The notes under the pieces are model-generated. The model was given only the letters and a program-made list of their open reading frames with translations, ran no database searches and was not told where the DNA came from. The translations under genes and the position numbers were made by a program. This document shows, piece by piece, positions 26,069-33,995 of a stretch of DNA of 64,000 bases. Source of the stretch: Mesorhizobium sp. WSM4306 (GTDB lineage Bacteria; Pseudomonadota; Alphaproteobacteria; Rhizobiales; Rhizobiaceae); the NCBI RefSeq assembly GCF_007003975.1, contig NZ_VFTC01000012.1:1-64000 (forward strand), read 5' to 3'. How positions within the stretch are numbered: position 1 is the first letter of the stretch; every line of letters starts with the position of its first letter.

Positions 26069-26856
26069 CCCGCCGCGATTTTTCCGAACGCGACATCCAC
26101 ATGGCCCTCGACGGCGAGCTGCCCGGCGATGAGCGCGCCGCCTATGACGCCTGGATCGACGCCAATCCCGAAATGAAGGCGAAAAGCGCCCGCTACACCG
26201 CCGATCGCGCTGCGCTGCGCGCCGCCTTTGCCGGCGTGCTCGACGAGCCGGTGCCGGTGCTGTTCAAGCAGATCCTGCGCGGTGAAGGCGCGACCAAAGT
26301 GGCGGCGCAGCAGTCGCGCTGGTGGCTTGCAGCTGCGGCGGCCGCGGTGCTCGTCGTCGGCGGTCTTGGCGGCTATTTTGCCGGCATCGACGGTATCGGC
26401 AGGGATGACGGGGCAGACGACCAGCTGGCCGAGGAGGCTATCGCCGCCCATGTCATCTATGCCGCCGAACAGCGCCATGCGGTGGAAGTGCCGGCCAGCG
26501 ACAAGGATCATCTGCAGACCTGGCTGTCCAACCGCGTCGGCCTGAAGCTGGTGGCGCCCGATCTGGTGGCGGAGGGCTTCCAGCTGGTTGGCGGCCGGTT
26601 GCTGCCCGCCGGCCAGGGCAAGGCCGCCATGCTGCTTTACGAGGACGCCAAGGGCCAGCGCATCTCCCTGTTCGTTACCGCTGATTCCTCAGCCAAGTCC
26701 AAGGGCACCTACATGGCGGACGCCGACGGTCCCGAGGCGGTCTACTGGCTGGACAAGGGCTATGCCTGCGCCGTCGTCGGTTCGCTGCCGCGCGAGCAGC
26801 TGGCGGCAGTGGCCAAGCGCGCCTATGGCCAGCTAGTGGCCGGCCTCGCCAGTTGA
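26065..26856 (+). CDS. Anti-sigma factor (membrane-anchored)
   Basis: A 263-residue protein starting in the ATGA overlap with the sigma gene. Its N-terminal about 80 residues (FSERDIHMALDGELPGDERAAYDAWI) resemble the cytoplasmic helical domain of transmembrane anti-sigma factors (RsiW/ChrR-like, without the HxxxCxxC zinc motif). One membrane helix follows (about residues 88-108: WWLAAAAAAVLVVGGLGGYF). The periplasmic part of about 150 residues probably senses the signal. It should hold the sigma factor inactive at the membrane. The following 200 bases contain no gene that I can support. Confidence 0.88.
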   Translation: MTRRDFSERDIHMALDGELPGDERAAYDAWIDANPEMKAKSARYTADRAALRAAFAGVLDEPVPVLFKQILRGEGATKVAAQQSRWWLAAAAAAVLVVGGLGGYFAGIDGIGRDDGADDQLAEEAIAAHVIYAAEQRHAVEVPASDKDHLQTWLSNRVGLKLVAPDLVAEGFQLVGGRLLPAGQGKAAMLLYEDAKGQRISLFVTADSSAKSKGTYMADADGPEAVYWLDKGYACAVVGSLPREQLAAVAKRAYGQLVAGLAS

Positions 26857-27062
26857 GCGCATTCCGTTTTCGGGTCATGCACCGGGGCGACGCCGCACTT
26901 CGCGGTGCCGCCGCCACCGCCCGCCACTCGCGGCGCAACCTGTCACAATTCGGCCCTATTCAAGGTGCGATAGCGCTTGGCTGATATCGGCGTTTCGGCT
27001 GATGTTTGCGACGTGTTCGACCGGGGCTTTCCACCCACTCAATCGAGGTTTTCTGAACCCGC

Positions 27063-28160
27063 ATGCCTGCCGAGATTCGCAAGGCCCGCGCGTCCGACGT
27101 CGATGACCTCGCCGCCATCGAGAAGGCGGTTTTTTCCAGTGACCGCATTTCCCGGCGCTCCTTTCGACTGTTGATCGAACGCGAGACCGCCGAGCTGCTG
27201 GTCGCCGAAAGCGATGGCCGCGTCGCCGGCTACGCCGTGGTGCTGTTTCGCAAGGGTAGTGGCGTCGCCCGGCTCTATTCGCTTGCCACCGGCCCGTTTT
27301 TCGGCGGCCTCGGCATCGGCCGCATGCTGCTTGCCGCGGCCGAAGAGGCCGCCTTCGAGCACGACCGCATGATGCTGCGCCTCGAAGTGCGCGAGGACAA
27401 TCTTCGCGCCATCGGCATCTATGAGCAGAGCGGCTACCGCAAGATCGGTCGCGAACCCCACTATTACGAGGATGGCGCCACCGCGCTGCGCTACGAGAAG
27501 ACCTTGCGCGGCGACATTCCGGTCGCCACCAAAGTGCCGTTTTACCAGCAGACCTGTGAATTCACCTGCGGCCCATGTTGCCTGATGATGGCGATGGCCA
27601 ACTACGATTCCGGCTTCGTGCCCGATCCGGTCATGGAAATCCGCCTTTGGCGCGAGGCGACGACGGTTTTCATGATGTCCGGCCCGGGCGGTTGCGAGCC
27701 CTTCGGCCTTGCGGTGGCCGGCCACGAAAACGGGCTGGCGGCGGAAATCTTCGTGTCCTTCTATGGCGCGCTCTTCCTGCAGTCGGTGCGCAGCGAGGAC
27801 AAGCGCCGGGTGATGGAACTCGCCCAGGTCGACTTTCGCCGCCGCGCGGAACAATACGGCATCCCGGTGAATTACCGTCCATTCGCCATCGACGACATCC
27901 GTGGCGCCCTGGCCGAAGGCAAACTGGTGCTGGTACTGATCAGCGGCTTCCTGATGTTCGGCAAGAAGGTGCCGCATTGGGTGCTGGCCATCGGCGATGA
28001 CGGCGATCACATTCTGATCCACGATCCCTGGGTCGAGGACGAAAGACAGGAGACCATCCTCGATGCCGCCAACATTCCCGTCCCCCACGGCATCTTCATG
28101 AACATGGCGCAATTCGGCCGCGACGGACTGCGTGCTGCCATCACTCTTGGGAAACGCTGA
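27063..28160 (+). CDS. GNAT acetyltransferase fused to a C39-like cysteine peptidase
   Basis: A 365-residue two-domain protein. Residues 1-148 are a GNAT domain of the RimI type, with the acetyl-CoA loop GGLGIGRMLL (81-90) and LRLEVREDNLRAIGIYEQSGYRKIGR. Residues about 152-360 are a papain-like C39 peptidase domain: Q162/Q163 as oxyanion-hole candidate, C169 (EFTCGPCCLMM), H305 (PHWVLAI) and D321 (IHDPW). Both active sites look intact. The ATP-grasp gene starts six bases after its stop, so the two act together. Peptidase-GNAT fusions beside RimK-like ligases are known from comparative genomics as predicted peptide-modification systems; no function has been shown to my knowledge. Confidence 0.88.
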   Translation: MPAEIRKARASDVDDLAAIEKAVFSSDRISRRSFRLLIERETAELLVAESDGRVAGYAVVLFRKGSGVARLYSLATGPFFGGLGIGRMLLAAAEEAAFEHDRMMLRLEVREDNLRAIGIYEQSGYRKIGREPHYYEDGATALRYEKTLRGDIPVATKVPFYQQTCEFTCGPCCLMMAMANYDSGFVPDPVMEIRLWREATTVFMMSGPGGCEPFGLAVAGHENGLAAEIFVSFYGALFLQSVRSEDKRRVMELAQVDFRRRAEQYGIPVNYRPFAIDDIRGALAEGKLVLVLISGFLMFGKKVPHWVLAIGDDGDHILIHDPWVEDERQETILDAANIPVPHGIFMNMAQFGRDGLRAAITLGKR

Positions 28161-28165
28161 TAACA

Positions 28166-29629
28166 ATGACCTGGGTCATCCTCACCGGCCGGCAGAACGA
28201 TCTCGACCAGACGGCGACGCCGCACAAGATCATCACCAACCGTGATTATCTTGCGCATCCGGCGCTGTTTCGCGGCCAGCAGCCGAAGGTGATCAACCTG
28301 TCGAACCACTACGCCTACCAGAGCCGCGGCTACTATGCCTCGCTGCTCGCCGGTTCGCGCGGCCACAAGGTCATCCCGACGGTCGAGACGATGATCGACC
28401 TGTCGGAGCGCAAGCTCTACGAGCACGCGCTGCCGGAACTGGAGCTGGCGCTCAACAAATGCCGCAAGGATCTCGGCGGCGTCTTTCCGCAAAAAGTCTG
28501 CATCTTCTTCGGCGTCGGCCCGTCGAAGATCTGGGATCGCTTCGCCAAGCTGTTGTTCGACTGGTTCCGCGCCCCGGCGCTTGAGGTCCACATCAAGGAC
28601 AGTGCCGAATGGGCCGCGATCCGCAAGATCGGCTTCCTGCCGCTGGCCAGGATGACCGAGGAGGAAGAAGCCTTCTTCGTGCAGGCGCTCGAGACCTACA
28701 CCAACCGCGAGTGGCGTGACACCAAGGGCCGCACACCGGCGCGCTACACCTTCGCCACGCTGGTCGATCCGCATGAGGAACTGCCGCCCTCGGAGATTTC
28801 CTCGCTGCGCTACTGGGCCAAGATCGCCGAAAAGATGGGCGTCGAAATCGAACCGATCACCAGGAAGGACTTGGCCAAGCTCGCCAATTACGACGCGCTG
28901 TTCATCCGCGAGACCACCTCGATTTCCAACCACACCTACCGCTTCGCGCGACGCGCCCAGCAGGAAGGCATGCCGGTGATCGACGATCCGCTGTCGATGA
29001 TCCGCTGCACCAACAAGGTCTATCTCAATGAGCTGATGGCTTACAACAAGGTGCCGGTGCCGCCGACGGTGATGATTGCCGGCACCACGGACCTCGAACT
29101 GGCGGCGCAGACGCTGGGCTTTCCGCTGGTGCTGAAGATCCCGGATTCGTCGTTTTCGCGCGGCGTCAAGAAATGCGGCAGCTTCGAGGAACTGAAGACA
29201 CTCGCCACCGAGTGGCTGGAGGATTCCGATCTTCTGATCGCGCAGAAATTCATTCCGACCGAATATGACTGGCGTGTCGGCGTGCTCGGCGGCCAGCCGC
29301 TGTTTGCCGTGCACTATCTGATGGCCAAAAAGCACTGGCAGATCGTCAACCACAAGGCCAGCGGCAAGCCCGACCAGGGCGGCATCAAGACCTTCACGCT
29401 GAAAGAGACGCCGCCGCATGTCGTCGAGACGGCGGTGAAGGCGGCGCGCTGCATCGGTGACGGGCTTTATGGCGTCGACCTCAAGGAGACCAAGGATGGC
29501 GTGTTCGTCATCGAGGTCAACGACAACCCCAATCTCGACCATGGCTGGGAGGATTCCGGCGAAAAGGACGAGGTCTGGGTGCGGCTGACGCAATGGTTCC
29601 TGGAACGGCTCGACCGTCCCGGGCGGTAG
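28166..29629 (+). CDS. RimK-family ATP-grasp ligase with RLAN-type N-terminal domain
   Basis: A 487-residue predicted amide-bond-forming ligase. The N-terminal about 180 residues (VILTGRQNDLDQTATPHKIITNRDYL, VINLSNHYAYQSRGYYASLLAGSRGHKVIPT) match the RimK-like ATP-grasp N-terminal (RLAN) domain. The ATP-grasp part spans about 230-480. It includes CTNKVYLNELM, PLVLKIPDSSFSRGVKK (phosphate-binding loop), QKFIPTEYDWRVGVL and the metal-binding VFVIEVNDNPNLDHGWE. RimK relatives ligate amino acids to peptides or proteins through acyl phosphates. The substrate is unknown. It lies six bases behind the GNAT-C39 gene. Confidence 0.88.
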   Translation: MTWVILTGRQNDLDQTATPHKIITNRDYLAHPALFRGQQPKVINLSNHYAYQSRGYYASLLAGSRGHKVIPTVETMIDLSERKLYEHALPELELALNKCRKDLGGVFPQKVCIFFGVGPSKIWDRFAKLLFDWFRAPALEVHIKDSAEWAAIRKIGFLPLARMTEEEEAFFVQALETYTNREWRDTKGRTPARYTFATLVDPHEELPPSEISSLRYWAKIAEKMGVEIEPITRKDLAKLANYDALFIRETTSISNHTYRFARRAQQEGMPVIDDPLSMIRCTNKVYLNELMAYNKVPVPPTVMIAGTTDLELAAQTLGFPLVLKIPDSSFSRGVKKCGSFEELKTLATEWLEDSDLLIAQKFIPTEYDWRVGVLGGQPLFAVHYLMAKKHWQIVNHKASGKPDQGGIKTFTLKETPPHVVETAVKAARCIGDGLYGVDLKETKDGVFVIEVNDNPNLDHGWEDSGEKDEVWVRLTQWFLERLDRPGR

Positions 29630-29647
29630 TTCAAGGCGAGGGGACGT

Positions 29648-29920
29648 ATGCAGTTTATCGTCATCGAGGATTTCACCGGCTGCGATCGCAAGGAGATCTA
29701 TCGCCGCTTCGGCGAACGCGGCCGCCTGAAGCCGGATGAGCTTGCCGTGCACCACTCCTGGATCGCGGCGGATATGAGCCGCTGCTTCCTTTTGGTCGAG
29801 GCCGATGATGTGACGCTGCTGCAGCGCTGGGTCATCGAATGGTCCGACCTGGTGGAGTTCGAGATCATTCCCGTGGCGACGAACAAGGACATGGTCGCCG
29901 CGTTGGCCAGCCATCTCTGA
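29648..29920 (+). CDS. Small DUF3303-like protein
   Basis: A 90-residue protein beginning MQFIVIEDFTGCDRKEIYRRF with HHSWIAADMSRCFLLVEADDVTLLQRW and ending EIIPVATNKDMVAAL. This pattern fits the DUF3303 family, predicted small ferredoxin-like-fold proteins of unknown role. It starts 18 bases after the ATP-grasp gene and is on the same strand, so it is probably the last gene of that operon. Confidence 0.75.
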   Translation: MQFIVIEDFTGCDRKEIYRRFGERGRLKPDELAVHHSWIAADMSRCFLLVEADDVTLLQRWVIEWSDLVEFEIIPVATNKDMVAALASHL

Positions 29921-29962
29921 GTGGGGCGGCATTGGCCGCCCATGTCGGAGCGGGGCACGCCA

Positions 29963-30868
29963 TCATCGGAGCACCGGCGAACCCACCGACCGCCGGCATT
30001 CGTCGATCAGCCAATTGCGAAACGCCGCCACCACGTCGCGCCGTGCGCTGCGCTCGGGGATCGTCAGGCAATAGGGTTGGCGCAGCGCGATCGATAGGGC
30101 ATTCGCCCGGACCAGCCGGCCGTCTTCCAACGCCTGGGCGCAATAGATGCCTTGTGCCAGCGTCACGCCCAACCCTGAAATGGCCAGATCGAGCGCTGCT
30201 CGCGACGAATTCGCCGACAGGCCGCGCTGGACTGCCCGGCCGGGCTCGATGCCGGCCGCCTCAAACCAGTTGCGCCATGATGGAAATGACGCGCCGGTCG
30301 GTCCCCAGTCGGTGTGGATCAGCGGCATGCGGACCAAGCTGTCGGGTTTGATCGTTGCCGCAAGTCCAGGCGCGCAGACGGGGTAGACGGCGTCCCTGAC
30401 AATGTCCTCGGTCGGGTGTTCGCGATAGTGCGGGCCAAAGGACAGCCTTATGTCGATCAGTTCGCGGTCGAACGGCACCGGGTCGTCATCACCGCGCAGC
30501 GAGATGTCGACGGCGCCGTGGCTGGCGACAAAGCCGGCGAGACGTTGCGAAAGCCAGCCCATCGCCATGGACGGAGGCACCGATATGACAAGCCGCGGGC
30601 GGAAGGCATCGCCGCCGCGCGCTATGCTGCCGATCTCCTCGAAGGCCAAGGTCAGCCTCGGCAGCATCTCGACGCCGGCTTCGGTCAGCACAACGCGGCG
30701 GTTGACGCGATGGAACAGCTTGCGGCCCATCTGCTCCTCGACGGTGCGGATAAGCTGGCTGACGGCCGCCGCCGAGATCGACAGCTCTTCCGCCGCCGCG
30801 GCAAAGCTCCCCGAGCGTGCAGCCGCCTCGAAGGCTTGCAGTCCTTTCAGGGATGGAAGCGCGGCCAT
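29963..30868 (-). CDS. LysR-family transcriptional regulator (GcvA-like)
   Basis: A 301-residue regulator. The N-terminal winged helix-turn-helix (residues about 4-63: LKGLQAFEAAARSGSFAAAA, ISAAAVSQLIRTVEEQMG, LFHRVNRRVVLTEAG) is followed by a periplasmic-binding-protein-like effector domain. The order of conserved residues resembles the GcvA/AmpR branch. It is divergent from a fatty-acid desaturase gene, with a strong palindrome in the 87-bp gap, and so probably regulates that gene and itself. Confidence 0.93.
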   Translation of the reverse strand: MAALPSLKGLQAFEAAARSGSFAAAAEELSISAAAVSQLIRTVEEQMGRKLFHRVNRRVVLTEAGVEMLPRLTLAFEEIGSIARGGDAFRPRLVISVPPSMAMGWLSQRLAGFVASHGAVDISLRGDDDPVPFDRELIDIRLSFGPHYREHPTEDIVRDAVYPVCAPGLAATIKPDSLVRMPLIHTDWGPTGASFPSWRNWFEAAGIEPGRAVQRGLSANSSRAALDLAISGLGVTLAQGIYCAQALEDGRLVRANALSIALRQPYCLTIPERSARRDVVAAFRNWLIDECRRSVGSPVLR

Positions 30869-30879
30869 TTGGTGATCCG

Positions 30880-30902
30880 ATAGATAAGCTTAGCTTATCT
30901 AT
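30880..30902. promoter_or_regulatory. LysR-type operator between regulator and desaturase genes
   Basis: Perfect 10-bp inverted repeat ATAGATAAGC-TTA-GCTTATCTAT. It contains the T-N11-A pattern of LysR boxes (ATAAGCTTAGCTTAT), starts 12 bases before the regulator ATG and lies 53 bases before the desaturase start. Confidence 0.8.
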
Positions 30903-30955
30903 TTTGCAGAAATTCTCGTTTTTAGAAAGGTTTCTTGTTGGGGTAGCGTGGCGCA

Positions 30956-31873
30956 ATGAACATATCGGCTCAGACTGAACCCAGAGACCATCGCGATGTC
31001 ATCGCGTCGCTGACCAATGAGCAGCGCAACCGCCTGACCGGCAAATCGGACGGGCCGGGCCTAGTCCAGCTCGCCTTCCATCTCGGCGGGATCATCGTTC
31101 TCGGCGCGCTGATCGCGGCCAAAGTGCCGTACTGGCCGCTGCTGATGCTGCCGCAAGGCATCCTCATCGTCTTCCTGTTCACGCTGCTGCATGAGACGGT
31201 ACACAGGACGGCCTTCGAGACGCAATGGCTCAACGATGCCGTGGCAAGGGTCTGCAGCCTGGCGATCGCGCTGCCGGCTGACTGGTTCCGCTATTTCCAT
31301 TTCGCCCATCACCGCTTTACCCAGGATCCCGAGAACGATCCCGAGCTCGCCTTTCCGAAACCGGAGACGGTGCGGCAATACGTCGTCCACGTGTCGGGCC
31401 TGCCGGTGTGGTGGGGGCATCTGCAGACGCTCTACACCAACGCGACCGGCGGCTGCCGAGATAGCTACGTGCCGCCAAAGGGCCTGCCCAAGGTGCGTGC
31501 TGAGGCCCGCGCCATGATCGCTTTCTATGTCGTAGTCGCCGCACTGGCGCTCTGGTTCAACGCGACGGTGCTGCTCTATGTCTGGATCGTGCCGGCGCTG
31601 CTCGGACAGCCATTCCTCAGGCTCTATCTGCTGGCCGAACATGGTCGCTGCCCGCTCGTCGCCAACATGCTCGAAAACACCCGTACCACGCTAACCAATT
31701 GGCTGGTGCGCAAGGTTGCCTGGAATATGCCGTATCACACCGAGCACCATGCCTATCCCGGCGTGCCGTTCCATCAATTGCCCGCATTTCACCAGTTGAT
31801 CGAGCGCCATCTCAAAGTGGTCGAGCCCGGTTATGTCAGCTTCCACGAGAAATACATCGAGACCCTGCGCTGA
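30956..31873 (+). CDS. Membrane fatty-acid desaturase
   Basis: A 305-residue integral membrane di-iron desaturase/hydroxylase. The three histidine boxes are HETVH (79-83), HFAHHR (115-120) and HTEHH (about 261-265), surrounded by about four membrane helices. The enzyme family introduces double bonds or hydroxyls into lipid acyl chains or related compounds. It is divergent from the LysR gene. The motif order fits the FA_desaturase superfamily, but the substrate is not identifiable. It ends six bases before the convergent M20 gene. Confidence 0.9.
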   Translation: MNISAQTEPRDHRDVIASLTNEQRNRLTGKSDGPGLVQLAFHLGGIIVLGALIAAKVPYWPLLMLPQGILIVFLFTLLHETVHRTAFETQWLNDAVARVCSLAIALPADWFRYFHFAHHRFTQDPENDPELAFPKPETVRQYVVHVSGLPVWWGHLQTLYTNATGGCRDSYVPPKGLPKVRAEARAMIAFYVVVAALALWFNATVLLYVWIVPALLGQPFLRLYLLAEHGRCPLVANMLENTRTTLTNWLVRKVAWNMPYHTEHHAYPGVPFHQLPAFHQLIERHLKVVEPGYVSFHEKYIETLR

Positions 31874-31879
31874 CGGCCC

Positions 31880-33055
31880 TCAGTCTGCCCTCGCCAGTGT
31901 CTGCTCGACGAGGATAACGAAATAGCTCAGCACGGTCGGAACGATGGCGTCGTTGAAGACATAGCGATCGCCGTGCAGCCCTTCGCCCGGTCCGACCGCG
32001 CCGGCGCCGATCCACGCATAGCAACCGCCGGCTTCGCGGACCATATAGGCGAAATCCTCGCAACCGAGGCTCGGGTTGAACGCGGTCTCGACTTGCTCGC
32101 TGCCGACGACGGCGGCGGCGGCCTGCACGGCCTGTTCGGTCGCGACCGATGTGTTGACCAGCGGCGGATAGCCTTTCCTGTAGGCCAGCTTTGCGGTCAG
32201 GCCGTGCGCCGAGGCGATACCGTCCGCGATGTCGCCGATCAGCCTTTCACAATGATCCGACAGAGCGGGCTCGAAGAAGCGGCAGGTTCCCTGCAGCCAG
32301 ACCTTGCCCGGCACGATGTTGCCGACATTGCCGCCATGGATCTGCGTGATCGAGACGACCAGCGCCGTCTGCGGATCGACCGAGCGGCTGACGATGCGCT
32401 GCACGGCCTGAACGAAGGCGCTGGCCGCCAGCACCGGGTCGTCGCCGAGCTGCGGCATGGCGGCATGCGCGCCGGTCCCCTCGAAACTCAGCTCGAAATT
32501 GTCGACGGCCGCCATCATCGCACCGGCACGGACCGCGATCGTGCCGAGCGGCAGTCCCGGCCAGTTGTGGACGGCGTAAACGGCTTCCACCGGGAAGCGC
32601 TCAAACAGCCTGTCCTCGATCATCCGCATGCTGCCACCTTCATTTTCCTCCGCTGGCTGGAAGATGAAGCAGACGGTTCCGTCGAAGGCTCTGCTATCGG
32701 CGAGCAGTTTGGCGGCGCCGAGCAGCATCGCGGTGTGGCCGTCATGGCCGCAGGCATGCATCACGCCGTCCTTTTTCGAAGCGTAGGGCAATCCGGTCTT
32801 CTCCAGCACAGGCAAGGCATCGAGTTCGGCCCTGAGCCCGATCGCGCGTGTCCCCGGCCGACCCCTGAGGACGCCGATCACGCCGGTGCCGCCTATGCCT
32901 TCATGGATTTCGTCGAGCCCGAAGGCGCGCAGCTTGGCGGCAACAAAGCGCGCCGTCTCATATTCGCCGAAGCCGAGCTCGGGATTGGCATGGATGTGGT
33001 GCCGCCATTCCACCACCTGCGGGGTGAGGGCGGCGACGGGGTCGTTGTGCAGCAT
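31880..33055 (-). CDS. M20-family amidohydrolase (hippurate hydrolase-like)
   Basis: A 391-residue dinuclear-metal hydrolase. MHACGHDGHTA (about residues 100-110) holds two metal ligands, with PAEENEGG (catalytic Glu region), HNWPGLPLG, and CEDFAYM near the C-terminus. A dimerisation domain inserts at about 185-300 (GAHAAMPQLGDDPV). This is the IAA-amino-acid/hippurate hydrolase type of subfamily M20D, which splits N-acyl amino acids. The regulator gene on the other strand starts 92 bases away and may control it. Confidence 0.93.
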   Translation of the reverse strand: MLHNDPVAALTPQVVEWRHHIHANPELGFGEYETARFVAAKLRAFGLDEIHEGIGGTGVIGVLRGRPGTRAIGLRAELDALPVLEKTGLPYASKKDGVMHACGHDGHTAMLLGAAKLLADSRAFDGTVCFIFQPAEENEGGSMRMIEDRLFERFPVEAVYAVHNWPGLPLGTIAVRAGAMMAAVDNFELSFEGTGAHAAMPQLGDDPVLAASAFVQAVQRIVSRSVDPQTALVVSITQIHGGNVGNIVPGKVWLQGTCRFFEPALSDHCERLIGDIADGIASAHGLTAKLAYRKGYPPLVNTSVATEQAVQAAAAVVGSEQVETAFNPSLGCEDFAYMVREAGGCYAWIGAGAVGPGEGLHGDRYVFNDAIVPTVLSYFVILVEQTLARAD

Positions 33056-33146
33056 TGCGCTCTCCTTGCCGGCCGTCGTAAATTCGGCCTTGTCGATGCC
33101 GGCACCTAAAGGGTTTGCGCCGGCAGCGTCTTGAACAGGATTGACC

Positions 33147-33995
33147 GTGTCGGGAATTCAGGAGCCGCAGGAGACAACGCAGTTCTGGCGTCATCCGCGC
33201 TTTCGCGATCTTGGCATGCTCACGGCGCGTTTCACGCGGCATCGCTACCAGTTGCACACGCACCCGACCTATGTCGTCGCCCTGATCACGCAAGGCTGCG
33301 AGCGTGTCCGCATCGGCAACGAGACCGTCGTCGCGCCGATGGGCACGGTCCTCCTCGTCAATCCGGAGGTGTGGCACGACGGCGAGGCTGGTGCCGAGCA
33401 GGGCTGGGCCTACCGCACCTTCTATCCCACGGCTTCCCTCATGGGCGCGATCGCGGGAGAACTCGGGCAGGATCGCGCGCCACTGTTTTCGCAATCGATC
33501 GTCGATGACGCCGACCTCGTCCAGGCGGTGGCCGCCGCACACCAGGCCTCGACATCAGGCGATGCCACAAGTGCCGAGACATCCATGCTGATCGCCTTGC
33601 GCAAGCTCGTCCTGCGCCATGGCGATTGGGGCGGCCGACGGCGCGAGGCGGTCGAAAGCTTCGGCTCGAAAAGCCGGCTCCAGGTCTATGAACAGGTCAT
33701 CGAAGACCATCTGAACTCGGACCTCGATTTGCGGCGGCTCGCTGAAGCTGCAGGCGTGACGCGCTTCCAGGTCATCCGGGATTTCAGGAAGGTGCTGGGT
33801 CTCACGCCCGCTGCCTTCATCCGTGACCGCCGGTTGCGCCGCGCCGATCTCCTGATCCGCCAAGGCTCAAACCTCGCCGACGCCGCCTTTGCGGCCGGCT
33901 TCTCCGATCAAAGCCATCTTTCGCGCACCTTCCGCGCGGCGCATGGAATGACACCGGGGATGTTCAGGCGGGCCGGGACGCTGCCTTCGACTTGA
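33147..33995 (+). CDS. AraC-family transcriptional regulator
   Basis: A 282-residue regulator with an N-terminal cupin-like ligand domain (RHRYQLHTHPTYVVALITQGCERVRIG) and two C-terminal helix-turn-helices (about residues 190-270: LRRLAEAAGVTRFQVIRDFRKVLGLTPAAF and LADAAFAAGFSDQSHLSRTFRAAHGMTPG). The start is GTG 33147, six bases after AGGA; a TTG six bases earlier is possible. Its last 32 bases overlap the 3' end of the opposite GGDEF-EAL gene. It is divergent from the M20 amidohydrolase, a likely target. Confidence 0.9.
   Translation: MSGIQEPQETTQFWRHPRFRDLGMLTARFTRHRYQLHTHPTYVVALITQGCERVRIGNETVVAPMGTVLLVNPEVWHDGEAGAEQGWAYRTFYPTASLMGAIAGELGQDRAPLFSQSIVDDADLVQAVAAAHQASTSGDATSAETSMLIALRKLVLRHGDWGGRRREAVESFGSKSRLQVYEQVIEDHLNSDLDLRRLAEAAGVTRFQVIRDFRKVLGLTPAAFIRDRRLRRADLLIRQGSNLADAAFAAGFSDQSHLSRTFRAAHGMTPGMFRRAGTLPST

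Noticed and set aside
26857..27062. Possible small RNA or gene in the gap after the anti-sigma gene
   Set aside because: No start with a ribosome binding site and no strong hairpin; a GC-rich stretch with a repeat-like beginning is all I see.
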